Below are positions 1-9,200 of a stretch of 64,000 nt of DNA, piece after piece; positions within the stretch are counted from its first letter, which is position 1, and every line of letters starts with the position of its first letter. Below the pieces are notes generated by a model. That model was not told where the DNA came from. It saw only the letters and a list, made by a program, of their open reading frames with translations, and ran no database searches. The DNA comes from a virus: IMG/VR virus record IMGVR_UViG_3300033273_000658, positions 62,001 to 126,000 of that record; one strand, 5' to 3'. The position numbers were made by a program, and so were the translations under genes.

Positions 1-2
1 GA

Positions 3-650
3 CTTGTATTTGTACTCTCAATGGCCGGTCTCGTTATGATGCCCAACAACGTGAGAAATGTCCGAGAAGAAGGGAATAAAATTATCTTCTCATTAAATGA
101 CAATTCTCGCTTCATTATAGCCTATGAGAGAAAGGTGTCTTTTGATAAACACCTAGATGGCGAAGTTGATGTTTACGATTGGTTCGACATCAGATCAGGA
201 GCAAAAACAGAATTACAGGAGATAAATGATTCAGAAGATGACCTCGTTCATAAAGTTGTTTTTTATGATTCACGAAGAAAGGGAACAGGAGGTAAAGGCT
301 TCAAAGACCTTGTCGCTGTATCTCGCATGCAAACGTCGGAGCTACACGAATATGAAAATAGTGAGGGTTACGTCCGCCTTAAAACAATCAAGATGATGAA
401 AGATCAAGGCATGAGAGGAAGACCGAATGGCTATAACAAGAAAGGCAAACAACAATTTTATGCTCTCAAAATAGAGCACATGCATCGTGAGATTATAAAA
501 AGATACGAACCAAAATTCACCATGCAAGAAGCAATAAATCAAATAAGAGAAGAGAAGGAGATATGGAAACTTACGAAAAAACTATTACATCAAAAGCAAA
601 TTTCCATCTTGCGGGAATCGTCCCGGTTGCCGGTGGACATACTAGTTTAA
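3..650 (+). CDS. Hypothetical protein, 5' end probably outside window
   Basis: The reading frame is open to the window edge. The first ATG (position 21) has no ribosome-binding site, so the true start probably lies upstream. The product is charged and soluble, with a basic stretch (RGRPNGYNKKGKQ) near residue 135 of the visible part. I do not recognise the family. Its last 88 bases overlap the next gene in another frame, which is long for this genome; a frameshift near its 3' end is an alternative explanation. Confidence 0.55.
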   Translation, partial: LVFVLSMAGLVMMPNNVRNVREEGNKIIFSLNDNSRFIIAYERKVSFDKHLDGEVDVYDWFDIRSGAKTELQEINDSEDDLVHKVVFYDSRRKGTGGKGFKDLVAVSRMQTSELHEYENSEGYVRLKTIKMMKDQGMRGRPNGYNKKGKQQFYALKIEHMHREIIKRYEPKFTMQEAINQIREEKEIWKLTKKLLHQKQISILRESSRLPVDILV

Positions 651-1447
651 AGTTTCCGTTTCCTGATGTGATGCTCCCAATAGCGAACGACTATACGTTA
701 TTAGATGCTGCTATTGTTGAATGTGCCTATGCTGGTTGCGATACAATCTGGATTGTCTGTAATGATGACACAGCTCCACTGCTACGTCACAGGATTGGAG
801 ATTACATAGAAGATCCTTCTTATTATTATTTTAATACATCGGTTAATAAATACGACAGAAAACGTATCCCTATCTTTTGGGTACCTCAGCATCCCAAGGA
901 TAGAGATAAGCGAGACTGCCTTTCTTGGAGCGTAATCTATGGAGCACTCAGCAGTTTCATGATTTCATCAAAAATCTCTAAATGGATCATACCGGACAAA
1001 TACTATGTTAGTTTTCCGTACGGTCTTATCAATCCTAGAGATCTTATGGAAAGTAGAAAGTTTATAAGTTCCAAAGATAATTTCTATGTGATGCATAATA
1101 ATCAGACAGTTCAAGACAACCTATACAGTTCTTTTACATTTGGTAAGGATGAATTTGTCAAATACCGAAGAAATGTTCGCAAAGGAACTGGACGATGGAA
1201 AGGTTCTTATGGCAACATGGAAGAGTTGCCACTAGAAGAGCGTTGGTCTGCTAGATTTTTTGAACCAAAAGATGTCTTCACGGACTTAGACATTGAAGAT
1301 TCTAACGTTTTATCAACAGAGAACTATCATAACATAGCCAGTTGGGAAGAGTACCATAAGTACATGAACTCATCATACTCCAGAGAGATTATTAAGCCAC
1401 CTGGGGATTTATTCTCTTATAAAGAATTCAACGGTGTTGCAACCTAA
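563..1447 (+). CDS. Nucleotidyltransferase-like protein (GT-A / sugar-nucleotide type)
   Basis: The start follows a GAAGGAG ribosome-binding site. The N-terminus (residues about 16-60) reads AGIVPVAGG, then K-F-P-F-P-D-V-M-L-P-I, then a helix ending YAGCDTIWIVCND. This is the arrangement of NTP-transferase enzymes such as GlmU and RfbA, where a glycine-rich loop and a following Lys bind the nucleotide. The usual GGxGTRL loop is degenerate (AGGHTSLKF), so activity is uncertain. The length (294 residues) fits a single-domain sugar-nucleotide transferase. With the phosphomannomutase-like gene at 57945 and the cupin at 18753 it could belong to a sugar-activation route (inference). Confidence 0.65.
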   Translation: METYEKTITSKANFHLAGIVPVAGGHTSLKFPFPDVMLPIANDYTLLDAAIVECAYAGCDTIWIVCNDDTAPLLRHRIGDYIEDPSYYYFNTSVNKYDRKRIPIFWVPQHPKDRDKRDCLSWSVIYGALSSFMISSKISKWIIPDKYYVSFPYGLINPRDLMESRKFISSKDNFYVMHNNQTVQDNLYSSFTFGKDEFVKYRRNVRKGTGRWKGSYGNMEELPLEERWSARFFEPKDVFTDLDIEDSNVLSTENYHNIASWEEYHKYMNSSYSREIIKPPGDLFSYKEFNGVAT

Positions 1448-2036
1448 TTATCACATGTCAATACAACAAAAGAAATATAAAAGACTTAGGAAAGAATTGC
1501 AGTTTGTTCAAAGCGAACTTGAGTATGTAGAAGAGGTTTTGAGTGAGTGGCACTTGATTTTTGAAGAATACCACAGAGACTATTGCAAAAGGAAAGGAAT
1601 TGATCTAAATCAATTAAATAAAAAATCTAGTAAAAAAATTGACCAGCTAATACCTGAACCAGTAAAAAAAGATACCGGTTTAATTGTGTATGATAATAAA
1701 AAAGATAAAGATGTTTTTAAAAAACTGTTTAAACAAATTGCTAGGAAATTGCATCCTGATCTGGGTGGAGACGAAAAAAAGTTTCAAGAAGCTACATCTG
1801 CTATGGAAGAAAAAAACTTTGAAAAAATTCTTGACATCTGTGATGAGCATGGTATATTAATAGAGATCAACAAAGAAATGTTGGAACTTTTGGAACAACA
1901 AATTTCAGAAACAAAAGAAAAAATAAGTAAAGAAAAATCTACTTATTCTTGGAGTCTTTATTCATGCACAAATGACAAATGTAAAGATAAAGTAATTCAA
2001 AAATTTCTTAAGCACCTGTTCAACTACGAGGAATAA
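1434..2036 (+). CDS. J-domain (DnaJ-like) protein
   Basis: The C-terminal half contains FKQIARKLHPDLGGDEKKF (about residues 97-115). It carries the HPD tripeptide that stimulates Hsp70 ATPase, in the usual helix-HPD-loop context, so this is a J-domain protein. The N-terminal 60 residues are a predicted coiled coil rich in Lys, Glu and Leu. It lacks the Gly/Phe and zinc domains of full DnaJ, so it is a type III-like adaptor, probably for host DnaK. The GTG start at 1434 overlaps the upstream stop; ATG 1455 is an alternative. Neither has a clear ribosome-binding site. Confidence 0.75.
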   Translation: MLQPNYHMSIQQKKYKRLRKELQFVQSELEYVEEVLSEWHLIFEEYHRDYCKRKGIDLNQLNKKSSKKIDQLIPEPVKKDTGLIVYDNKKDKDVFKKLFKQIARKLHPDLGGDEKKFQEATSAMEEKNFEKILDICDEHGILIEINKEMLELLEQQISETKEKISKEKSTYSWSLYSCTNDKCKDKVIQKFLKHLFNYEE

Positions 2037-2037
2037 A

Positions 2038-3036
2038 ATGTTCAACCCCAATCATAAATTAATACAAAAAATAAAAGAGAAAGGAGGGTTTATTAACTCT
2101 CATGCCCATTTTGATCGGGCTTATACCGTGACTGAAGATAATATGGAAAAGGTGGTTAATTACCACCTTTTTGATAAATGGCAGTTCGTTGATAAGTTCA
2201 AGAAGAATGCCGAAGTCTCAATTTATATTCACAACATGATGGCAGCAATAAATCAACAAATCAAGTATGGAGTTGTTGGTGCTTTGACATTTGTTGACAT
2301 TGATAGTGTATGTGGTTTTAAAGCAGTAGAAGCAGCTCAGATAGTAAAAAAAGAAGCGAAAGCCAAAGGTTTTGAGCTTAAAATTTGTTCCCAAGCGTTG
2401 AAAGGTGTCTTGGCACCTAAAGAAAATAAATTACTTAAAAAAGCCTTAGATTTGGGGTATTTGGATGCTATTGGTGGTCTTCCAAGAGCAGATGAAGGAA
2501 AAGCACAAGCACACTTAGATCAAATTCTTTTTTTAGGCAAAGAATATGGAAAGAGAGTTCATGTACACGTTGATCAACTTAATGATTCTCTAGAAAAAGA
2601 AACCGAAATGCTTGCTTTGAGAACAATGCATTGGGGCATGGAAGGTAGAGTGACCGCTGTTCACGGTATTTCTATTGCAGCACATCCAAAAGAATACAGA
2701 GAGCGTGTTTATGGTTTGGCTCGTGATGCGGCCCTTTCTTTTGTCTCATGCCCAACAGCTTGGATTGACTCTCGCAGAAAAGAGTGGTTAACTCCAACAC
2801 ATAACTCCATCACACCTGTTGAAGAAATGATAAAACATGGCCTGACAGTTGCTATTGGCTCAGATAACATCCAAGATGTTTATAAACCATTCTCAGATGG
2901 AAACATGTACACAGAGCTTAAATTTTTGCTTGAATGTTTGCATTTGTACGACATTGATACCCTTGTTGACATCGCAACCAAAAACGGGAGACTAGTTATT
3001 GGTATGGAGGATAATAATGAAGGAGCCAAAATTTAA
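2038..3036 (+). CDS. Amidohydrolase, cytosine-deaminase-like
   Basis: This 332-residue protein has the metal-dependent TIM-barrel amidohydrolase signature. H22-x-H24 lies in SHAHFDRAYT, followed by HVHVDQLND (about residue 174), AVHGIS (about 209) and IGSDNIQDVYKPFSDGNM (about 274). The last segment resembles the CodA motif with its metal-binding Asp and substrate loop. CodA-type enzymes deaminate cytosine or related cyclic amidines, so a pyrimidine-salvage role beside DnaE and dUTPase is plausible. The exact substrate cannot be read. The start has a GAGGA ribosome-binding site, two bases after the upstream stop. Confidence 0.75.
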   Translation: MFNPNHKLIQKIKEKGGFINSHAHFDRAYTVTEDNMEKVVNYHLFDKWQFVDKFKKNAEVSIYIHNMMAAINQQIKYGVVGALTFVDIDSVCGFKAVEAAQIVKKEAKAKGFELKICSQALKGVLAPKENKLLKKALDLGYLDAIGGLPRADEGKAQAHLDQILFLGKEYGKRVHVHVDQLNDSLEKETEMLALRTMHWGMEGRVTAVHGISIAAHPKEYRERVYGLARDAALSFVSCPTAWIDSRRKEWLTPTHNSITPVEEMIKHGLTVAIGSDNIQDVYKPFSDGNMYTELKFLLECLHLYDIDTLVDIATKNGRLVIGMEDNNEGAKI

Positions 3037-3280
3037 AGTTGGAGACCTTGTATTCTATCAAGCATCTGAAATAAATAAGTATGCTAATGGCGAGAGACAG
3101 ATGGGAATAGTACTTAAAGTTACCCCGGAAGTTTCACCACTGTTTGAGGATCTACCTGATGCCCATATGTGGGCGTATGAGTTTAAAGTTAAATGGATTG
3201 AAACAGGATACACTTCAACGCTTCACGGATTTAATTTAAAAAAAATTGAAATTCCACTTGACAAAGAAGAAGAAACATGA
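3017..3280 (+). CDS. Small KxGDLV-family protein
   Basis: The ATG at 3017 is preceded by GGAGG with a 6-base spacer and overlaps the amidohydrolase 3' end. The product starts KFKVGDLVFYQ and continues with MGIVLKV and EFKVKWIE. This is the pattern K-x-G-D-L-V ... G-I-V ... V-x-W that recurs in about 35 small proteins here (see 21058-25589). The pattern suggests a small SH3-like beta barrel resembling YodC-type proteins. Function is unknown. Confidence 0.75.
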   Translation: MKEPKFKVGDLVFYQASEINKYANGERQMGIVLKVTPEVSPLFEDLPDAHMWAYEFKVKWIETGYTSTLHGFNLKKIEIPLDKEEET

Positions 3281-3286
3281 TATACT
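3258..3286 (+). promoter_or_regulatory. Sigma-70 promoter upstream of 3304 gene and tmRNA
   Basis: TTGACA (3258-3263), 17-base spacer, TATACT (3281-3286). It lies inside the 3' end of the upstream gene and would transcribe the small gene at 3304 and the tmRNA. Confidence 0.75.
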
Positions 3287-3303
3287 ATAATAGAGGAGGA
3301 AAC

Positions 3304-3498
3304 ATGGTAGGAAGATTAGTAAAATGGATTCACGATGAGATGCCAACAAATCTTTGTGTAATAATTGATGATTTAGGGTACAAAGAAGATCATATAGTTT
3401 TATCCGAAGAAGAAGAAAATGAAATGCTTTTTCTTTGTTATGACTTTGTAACAAACGAACAATTTTATGCTTTGGAGAATGAACTCCAGTTTATTTAG
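3304..3498 (+). CDS. Small protein MVGRLVKW...
   Basis: Start chosen at ATG 3304, six bases after GAGGAGG. The 64-residue acidic product begins VGRLVKWIHDE and contains LCVIIDDLG and VTNEQFYALENELQ, a divergent form of the KxGDLV small-protein pattern. Its TAG stop shares its last base with the first base of the tmRNA. Confidence 0.65.
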   Translation: MVGRLVKWIHDEMPTNLCVIIDDLGYKEDHIVLSEEEENEMLFLCYDFVTNEQFYALENELQFI

Positions 3499-3883
3499 GG
3501 GGCGCAATGGTTTCGACAGGGTAGACATGAAGGACAAGTGCAAGTAGGTAAGAACGACCTTAACAGTTTAAAAAAATTATAATTGCCAATAATAACAATT
3601 ATTTCGAAGTAGCTCAAGCAGCTTAATCGGGTGGTTTCTTTATACCATCAGTCCAAATAAAGATAGTCAGATGGGTGAGACGATAAAGTTATAAGGGAGT
3701 CTAGCGGACTTTGCCGTACCTAAAATGGTTACCCTGTTGGTAGCAGGTGGAACTCTAAGGCTACACAAGAGTTGGTTGGAAAAAAGGTAGCTACTTTGTT
3801 TGTTTAGAGAAACAAAATAAACTTGTGAACGACTTTAATTTATGATGCGCTGGACAGCAGTTCAATTCTGCTCGCCTCCACCA
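3498..3883 (+). ncRNA. ssrA: Transfer-messenger RNA (tmRNA)
   Basis: The 5' end GGGGGCG pairs perfectly (one G-U) with CGCCTCC before the discriminator A and an encoded CCA at 3881-3883, making a 7-bp acceptor stem. A T-arm AGCAG/CTGCT with loop TTCAATT precedes it, and the conserved 5' GGTTTCGACAGGG is present. The tag reading frame is 3585-3626, starting at GCC and ending in TAA. It encodes ANNNNYFEVAQAA, with the terminal Ala-Ala recognised by ClpXP-type proteases. tmRNA rescues stalled ribosomes. No smpB is seen, so host SmpB is presumably used. Length 386 nt is normal for one-piece tmRNA. Confidence 0.96.
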
Positions 3884-3933
3884 CTTTTTATTTTAAAATA
3901 ACTATTTATTGTAAATTTTATGGAGATTTAAAA

Positions 3934-4308
3934 ATGAAACTAACAACCCAAAAACTTAAGCAACTCATTAAAGAAGAGCTGAGCAACATAAAAGAATCAG
4001 AGGTTTATGAATTCCCAGATGTTAGTGGCTCAGCGCTGAACCCTGATAACATTGCAAAATACAGAGACTCGATTAAGCACCGCAAACCTCTTAGTGAAGA
4101 ACACATAGCTGACTTTCAACAATTTAAACAAATGTTGAAAACCCTTATAAAAGATAAATACGGTAGAAATCAAAATGAAATACACCACTATACACAAATC
4201 CAGAAATTTATTGCAGGCGTAGAGATGCAACTTGACTATCTTTTCTATGACCTTAAAAAGATAATGGAAAATCCATTGGATTATGAACATCTTGATGATG
4301 AAGGTTAA
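3934..4308 (+). CDS. Tagged virion-type protein (N-terminal LKQLIKEEL motif)
   Basis: Preceded by GGAGA. The N-terminus MKLTTQKLKQLIKEELSNI matches a short amphipathic tag shared with genes at 44275, 44945, 49121 and 60243, with I-x-E/L-x-E sites of the sort cut by T4-type prohead proteases. The rest (about 105 residues) is helical and unknown. By analogy with T4 internal proteins the tag may direct packaging into the head; this is inference. Confidence 0.65.
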   Translation: MKLTTQKLKQLIKEELSNIKESEVYEFPDVSGSALNPDNIAKYRDSIKHRKPLSEEHIADFQQFKQMLKTLIKDKYGRNQNEIHHYTQIQKFIAGVEMQLDYLFYDLKKIMENPLDYEHLDDEG

Positions 4309-4318
4309 CTAAAAATAT

Positions 4319-4347
4319 TTGACAAACTCCTGAGAACATGTTATACT
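4319..4347 (+). promoter_or_regulatory. Sigma-70 promoter
   Basis: TTGACA (4319-4324), 17-base spacer, TATACT (4342-4347), followed by a short leader and AGGAG before the 4370 gene. Confidence 0.8.
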
Positions 4348-4369
4348 ATAATATAACTTAGGAGAAAAT

Positions 4370-4831
4370 ATGAATAGATTAGTACCTCCATCAATATGGA
4401 GTAATAAAACAGTTTTAGTGTCCGGTGGGTTTGATCCCATTCATGCCGGACATGTTGCTATGATAAGAGATGCAGCAAAGCACGGAGATGTGATTGTTGT
4501 TGCGAACTCTGACGAATGGCTTATGCGAAAGAAAGGGTTTGTGTTTATGCCCTTTGAAGAACGCCGAGACATTCTTAAGGAGATTAAAGGTGTCATCATT
4601 GTAGCAGCTGTCGATGACTCAGACGGAACGGTTTGTGATGCCCTTCGAAAAATTCGCCCAGACTATTTTGCTAATGGCGGAGACAGAGGAAAGAACAACA
4701 CACCGGAACAAGATGTCTGTGAAGAACTTGGCATCGAAATGCTTTGGGGAGTCGGTGGAGATTACAAACGAAACTCTTCATCTGACCTTGCAAAGAACTT
4801 GGTAGAAAATTATCCAAAGGAGGAAAAGTGA
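4370..4831 (+). CDS. Cytidylyltransferase-like nucleotidyltransferase
   Basis: GGFDPIHAGHVAMI (residues about 19-32) contains the HxGH motif of the nucleotidylyltransferase superfamily. NGGDRGKNNTPE (about 104-115) resembles the second nucleotide-binding segment of RfaE/TagD-type enzymes. The size (153 residues) fits a stand-alone transferase that couples CTP or ATP to a phosphorylated sugar or alcohol. An NMN-adenylyltransferase-like role is an alternative. It has its own promoter and an AGGAG ribosome-binding site. Confidence 0.8.
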   Translation: MNRLVPPSIWSNKTVLVSGGFDPIHAGHVAMIRDAAKHGDVIVVANSDEWLMRKKGFVFMPFEERRDILKEIKGVIIVAAVDDSDGTVCDALRKIRPDYFANGGDRGKNNTPEQDVCEELGIEMLWGVGGDYKRNSSSDLAKNLVENYPKEEK

Positions 4832-4917
4832 ACGAACAATGGATTTTTTATTTAGATGCTCTCATCCCAATGGTAGGGTTAGTGTGTTTTTATTATTGCT
4901 TACATAATATAGAATAG
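4828..4917 (+). CDS. 29-residue membrane peptide
   Basis: GTG start at 4828 after AAAGGAGG, overlapping the upstream TGA by four bases (GTGA). The product MNEQWIFYLDALIPMVGLVC... has one hydrophobic segment. Unknown function; the strong ribosome-binding site supports translation. Confidence 0.55.
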   Translation: MNEQWIFYLDALIPMVGLVCFYYCLHNIE

Positions 4918-4925
4918 GAGAACAA

Positions 4926-5174
4926 ATGAAAGAATATTTGATTTGGTATCGACTTCCCGGAGATACCATTGATAGAGTCCGTGGAACCGCTCGCAACTGG
5001 CAAAGAGCCGAAAGAATGGCTGAGAATCTTCATCTTCGTTTAACAAGCAATGATATTGATGTTGAAGCTGTTGGTGTCAAAAGTGGCTTCCATGGAGAGC
5101 TATATGAAGATGAAACACTACATATGAGATGGAATGTTATACCACCAGAACCAGAGCAACAGGAGGAACAATGA
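4926..5174 (+). CDS. Hypothetical protein, 82 residues
   Basis: AGGAG precedes ATG 4926. A small soluble protein with an amphipathic helix (ARNWQRAERMAENLHLRL) and a Glu/Gln-rich C-terminus. Its end overlaps the lipoprotein start. Not recognised. Confidence 0.65.
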   Translation: MKEYLIWYRLPGDTIDRVRGTARNWQRAERMAENLHLRLTSNDIDVEAVGVKSGFHGELYEDETLHMRWNVIPPEPEQQEEQ

Positions 5175-6088
5175 GATTTGCTTTATTAACAACACTTTTA
5201 TCATGCGGCGGAGACATTCTTATCTCCGCAAACTATGATGAAAAAACAAACGATACAAATAATGCTATCGTTGTTGAGGACACTGTATCCCCAAGTCCAA
5301 CAACGGACACCCCAAGCGAGCCATCAAGTAGCCCCACAAGTGAACCAGAGACTCAAATGACCGAACTATCCGTTGGTCTTGCAACAATTCATTTCCGACA
5401 GATTTCATGTCCAGCATGTGTTGGGGCTTATGGAGAGTTTGATATTTCAGCAGAACTAAAGATGCATCAACCAACATCCGGAGACTACTTTCAATACATG
5501 ACTCCCGTTGGTACATGTACAACTAATTTAATTGAGACCTATGTGAGCTCACAACCAGTTCAAGCGACACAACCCGCTATGTTTAACAACATTAGTCTCA
5601 ATCCATCAGGACAAGGACAGTGGACAAATAACTACCTCTACGAGTATCAAATAGAGAGACAAACACCTCACACAATTGTTACTGAAAACGGCACGATAAT
5701 CGATGCGTTTACGACCGTAGAGGGCTTTGATGACATTCAGCCCTACACCTTATTGTGGGTTGATCCTTCCTACGCTTTTGACGCTGTAATCTCCAAGAAT
5801 GGCACAACTTTTACATGGTATCCTGTGTTACCTCTTGATTACTTTGAGGTTCTTATTGCGGTCTATTCACCCGATGGTTCTCAACTTCTTGGAGCAGTTA
5901 GTTGCATGGAGACAGACACAGGTTACATGTGGGTTCCCGGAAACTATTTCCAAACATTTCCAACTTGGTCTCTTGCTGCCGTTCATCTTATCCGACACAG
6001 GATTGGAAGACAGATAGCACCAGAGTTTAATGGCTACATTGATTCTCACATGATTTGGGAAGTTGTTGGAACTGGACACATAGAATAG
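5171..6088 (+). CDS. Predicted lipoprotein with Ser/Thr/Pro linker
   Basis: The ATG at 5171 follows AGGAGG. Residues 1-13 (MRFALLTTLLSCG) form a very short signal peptide with a lipobox LLSC, so Cys12 would be lipidated. A Ser/Pro/Thr-rich linker (about residues 38-60) leads to a beta-rich domain containing CPACVGAYGEFD, two more Cys and many aromatic residues. The family is not recognised. Phage lipoproteins can act in superinfection exclusion or host-envelope alteration, but nothing here proves that. A strong terminator follows. Confidence 0.75.
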   Translation: MRFALLTTLLSCGGDILISANYDEKTNDTNNAIVVEDTVSPSPTTDTPSEPSSSPTSEPETQMTELSVGLATIHFRQISCPACVGAYGEFDISAELKMHQPTSGDYFQYMTPVGTCTTNLIETYVSSQPVQATQPAMFNNISLNPSGQGQWTNNYLYEYQIERQTPHTIVTENGTIIDAFTTVEGFDDIQPYTLLWVDPSYAFDAVISKNGTTFTWYPVLPLDYFEVLIAVYSPDGSQLLGAVSCMETDTGYMWVPGNYFQTFPTWSLAAVHLIRHRIGRQIAPEFNGYIDSHMIWEVVGTGHIE

Positions 6089-6094
6089 GTCTAA

Positions 6095-6152
6095 AGGCAT
6101 CCTACTGAAGAATCAGTGATAAGGGCTCCTCTCGCTAGGGTGCCTTTTTTTT
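6095..6152 (+). terminator. Rho-independent terminator
   Basis: AGGCATCCTA (6095-6104) pairs with TAGGGTGCCT (6136-6145), one G-U pair, followed by a run of eight T. It ends the lipoprotein transcript before the dnaE promoter. Confidence 0.85.
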
Positions 6153-6163
6153 ATATAAAACAT

Positions 6164-6192
6164 TTGACAAAGTACCAATACCATGGTATAAT
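6164..6192 (+). promoter_or_regulatory. Sigma-70 promoter of dnaE
   Basis: TTGACA (6164-6169), 17-base spacer, perfect TATAAT (6187-6192). Confidence 0.88.
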
Positions 6193-6215
6193 ATAAACAT
6201 AATTGAGGAGGAATT

Positions 6216-9200
6216 ATGAAAAACATAAAATTTGTTGGGCTTCACGCTCATTCGGGTGTTGGTTCACCCTTTGATGGATTTGGATATCCACAAGAACACA
6301 TGGACTTTTGCTATGAGAATGGAGGTCGTGCTCTCGCATTGACTGATCATGGTAACATGAACGGTTTTGCTTATCAAATCCTTCATGCTAACAAGATGGC
6401 AAAAGAAGGCAAAGACTTCAAGCCAATCTTTGGTGTTGAAGCTTATTTCATTAATGATGTAGAACAATGGAGAAAAGAATATGAAGAACACAAAGCAGAT
6501 AAGAAAAAAGCAAAAGAACTCTCCGATAAACAATCAGGAGTTAATGTTGAAGAAGAAGGAGCTACTAAGTCAAAAGGTCGCTCAATTAATCGCTCTCGTC
6601 ATTTAGTTCTTCTTGCAATGAACCAAACTGGACTTAACAACATATTTAAATTAGTATCGGAAAGTTACAGTGGGAAATATTTTTATAGAAAGCCTCGCAT
6701 GGATTATAATCTCCTTAGTAAATACAGCGATGGTGTTATTGCTATGTCTGCTTGTCTTGGCGGTGTTTACGCTGGGTGCTATTGGGAGAATGTTGAGGAT
6801 GGCGAAGAGGCAGTTCTTAACTGCATGCGCGAAACCACACGAACGATGGTTGGCATTTTTGGTGATCGTTGGTATGGTGAGTTACAGTGGAATGCTGTAC
6901 CTGAGCAGCATGCTCTAAACAAATACATTATTCAGATGCACAAAGAGTTTGGTATCAAGTTGGTTTCAACAGCTGACTCGCACTATCCTACACCGACCGC
7001 TTGGAAAGACCGTGAGTTGTACAAACGTCTCGGTTGGTTAGGTCGTGGTGCACCTGAATGGTTGGACATGACTCTTCCCGGCTCTGTTCAAGACATGGAC
7101 TATGAACTGTATCCAAAGAATGGAGAGCAGATGTGGGAAGATTTTAAGAAATACTCGGAGGCATACGATTATGATGAACAACTCATCCTTAATAGCATTG
7201 AGGAAAGCCATCGTATCGCTTTCGAACGCATTGAACAGTTTATTCCAGACACTACTGTTCGTCTTCCTGATTTTGTTGTACCTGCTGGTCGTGATGAGGA
7301 TGACTATCTACGTGATTTATCACTTGGTGGGTTAAGTCATTTGCGTAAAGACAAGGGAGATTACATCTCTAGAATAAACCATGAGCTTAAAGTTATTGCT
7401 GATCGTGGTTTCTCAAAGTATTTCTTAACTATGAAAGCTATCTCTGATAAAACAAATGAAGTCCAGTTGGCTGGCCCTGGTCGTGGTTCAGCTGCTGGCT
7501 CATTGGTGGCCTACGCCCTAGGCATCACACAGGTTGATCCTATTGAGTATGGACTTCTGTTCTCTCGTTTCTTGCGCTCCGATGCAACAGACTATCCAGA
7601 CATCGACTATGATGTATCTGATCCTATGGTTCTGAAAGACATGCTTATCGAAGAGTGGGGCGATGATGTTGTTGTTCCTATCTCAAACTGGAATACACTT
7701 CAGCTTCGTTCTCTTCTCAAAGACATCTCCAAGTTCTACGAGATCCCATTCAATGAAGTGAACGCTGTTACAAACGTTATGATGAAAGAAGCCACACCTG
7801 CGGCCAAGCGAAAGCATGGTATCAAGGCTGGTGTATACACTCCTACGTTTGAAGAAACAATTGAGTTTTCTGACACTCTTCGTGCGTTCCTCAATAAGTA
7901 TCCACATGTTGCAGATCATGTTATGGCACTCTATGGATCTTATCGTTCGTGCTCTCGTCATGCTGGTGGTGTGGTTGTCGGAGAACAATTGAATAAGTAC
8001 ATGCCTTTGATTTCATCTAAAGGTGTGCGTCAAACCCCATGGTCTGAAGGTCAGAACGTTCGTCAGCTTGAACCGCTTGGTTTTATTAAGTTTGACATTC
8101 TTGGCCTATCAACGTTGAGAATGATTGAAGATTGTATTCGTCGTGTTCTAATTAACAATGGCACTAAGAATCCAACATTCGCTCAAATTAAATCTTTCTA
8201 CGATCAAAATCTACATCCAGATGTTATTGATCTCAACGACGAGGACGTTTATGAAAACATTTTCCATCAAGGCAAGTGGGCTGGTATTTTCCAGTTTACT
8301 GAGAAAGGTGCTCAATCTTTCGCTGTTCGCGCCCAACCAAAGTCTATCATTGATATTGCGGCTATCACGTCAATCTATCGCCCTGGGCCTTTATCGGCTG
8401 GTGTTGATAAGCAGTATGTCGCTGCTATCAATGATACTCTATCGATTAGTTATCTACATGAACTTGTAGAAGAAGTTACCAAAGAAACTTATGGCTTCTT
8501 GATTTTCCAAGAACAGATTGCTCTTCTTGCTTATAAACTCGGAGAAAATATCTCTATGGATGAAGCTAACCTCCTCCGCAAAGTACTTACTAAGAAGGGT
8601 ACGGGGAAAGGACATGAGATTAAAGAAGCGATCAAAGAAAAGTTTATCACGGGCTGTGAGAAGAAAGACATTAAGAAAGAAGATGCGGAGCAACTCTGGG
8701 CTACTTTTGAATATTTCTCTGGCTATGGTTTTAATAAGTCTCATGCTGTTTCTTATTCCATCATCTCTTTTCAATGCGCTTGGCTATACAATTATTTTCC
8801 TACTGAGTGGATGTGTTCTTTTCTTGATCGTGAACCCGACACTCGCAAAGAGAAAGCAATTAATATTGCAAAGTCTCACGGTTTCTCTATCAGCGACATT
8901 GATATTAATGTTTCTGGTGAAAGCTGGGAAGCTACTGATGCCACTAATCTAGTCGCACCTCTTACAACAATCAAAGGTCTTGGTGACAAAGCTATCGAAG
9001 AGATAGTTGCGAACCGCCCGTTTGAGACTGTTGAAGATTTACTATTCAATGAGAATGTTGTCTATCGTAAACTCAACAAAAAGTCTCTAGATGCTCTTTG
9101 TCGTGGTGGTGCTTTGGATTCACTTATTGATGACAGGTTCACAGGCGCTCAACACTTTTGGGCTGCATGTTGCCAGGATCGCCCGAAAAACCTTAAAAAA

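Noticed and set aside
3498-3883. Additional tRNA genes near the tmRNA or elsewhere
   Set aside because: I saw no other T-loop plus acceptor combination; only the tmRNA forms a full acceptor stem.
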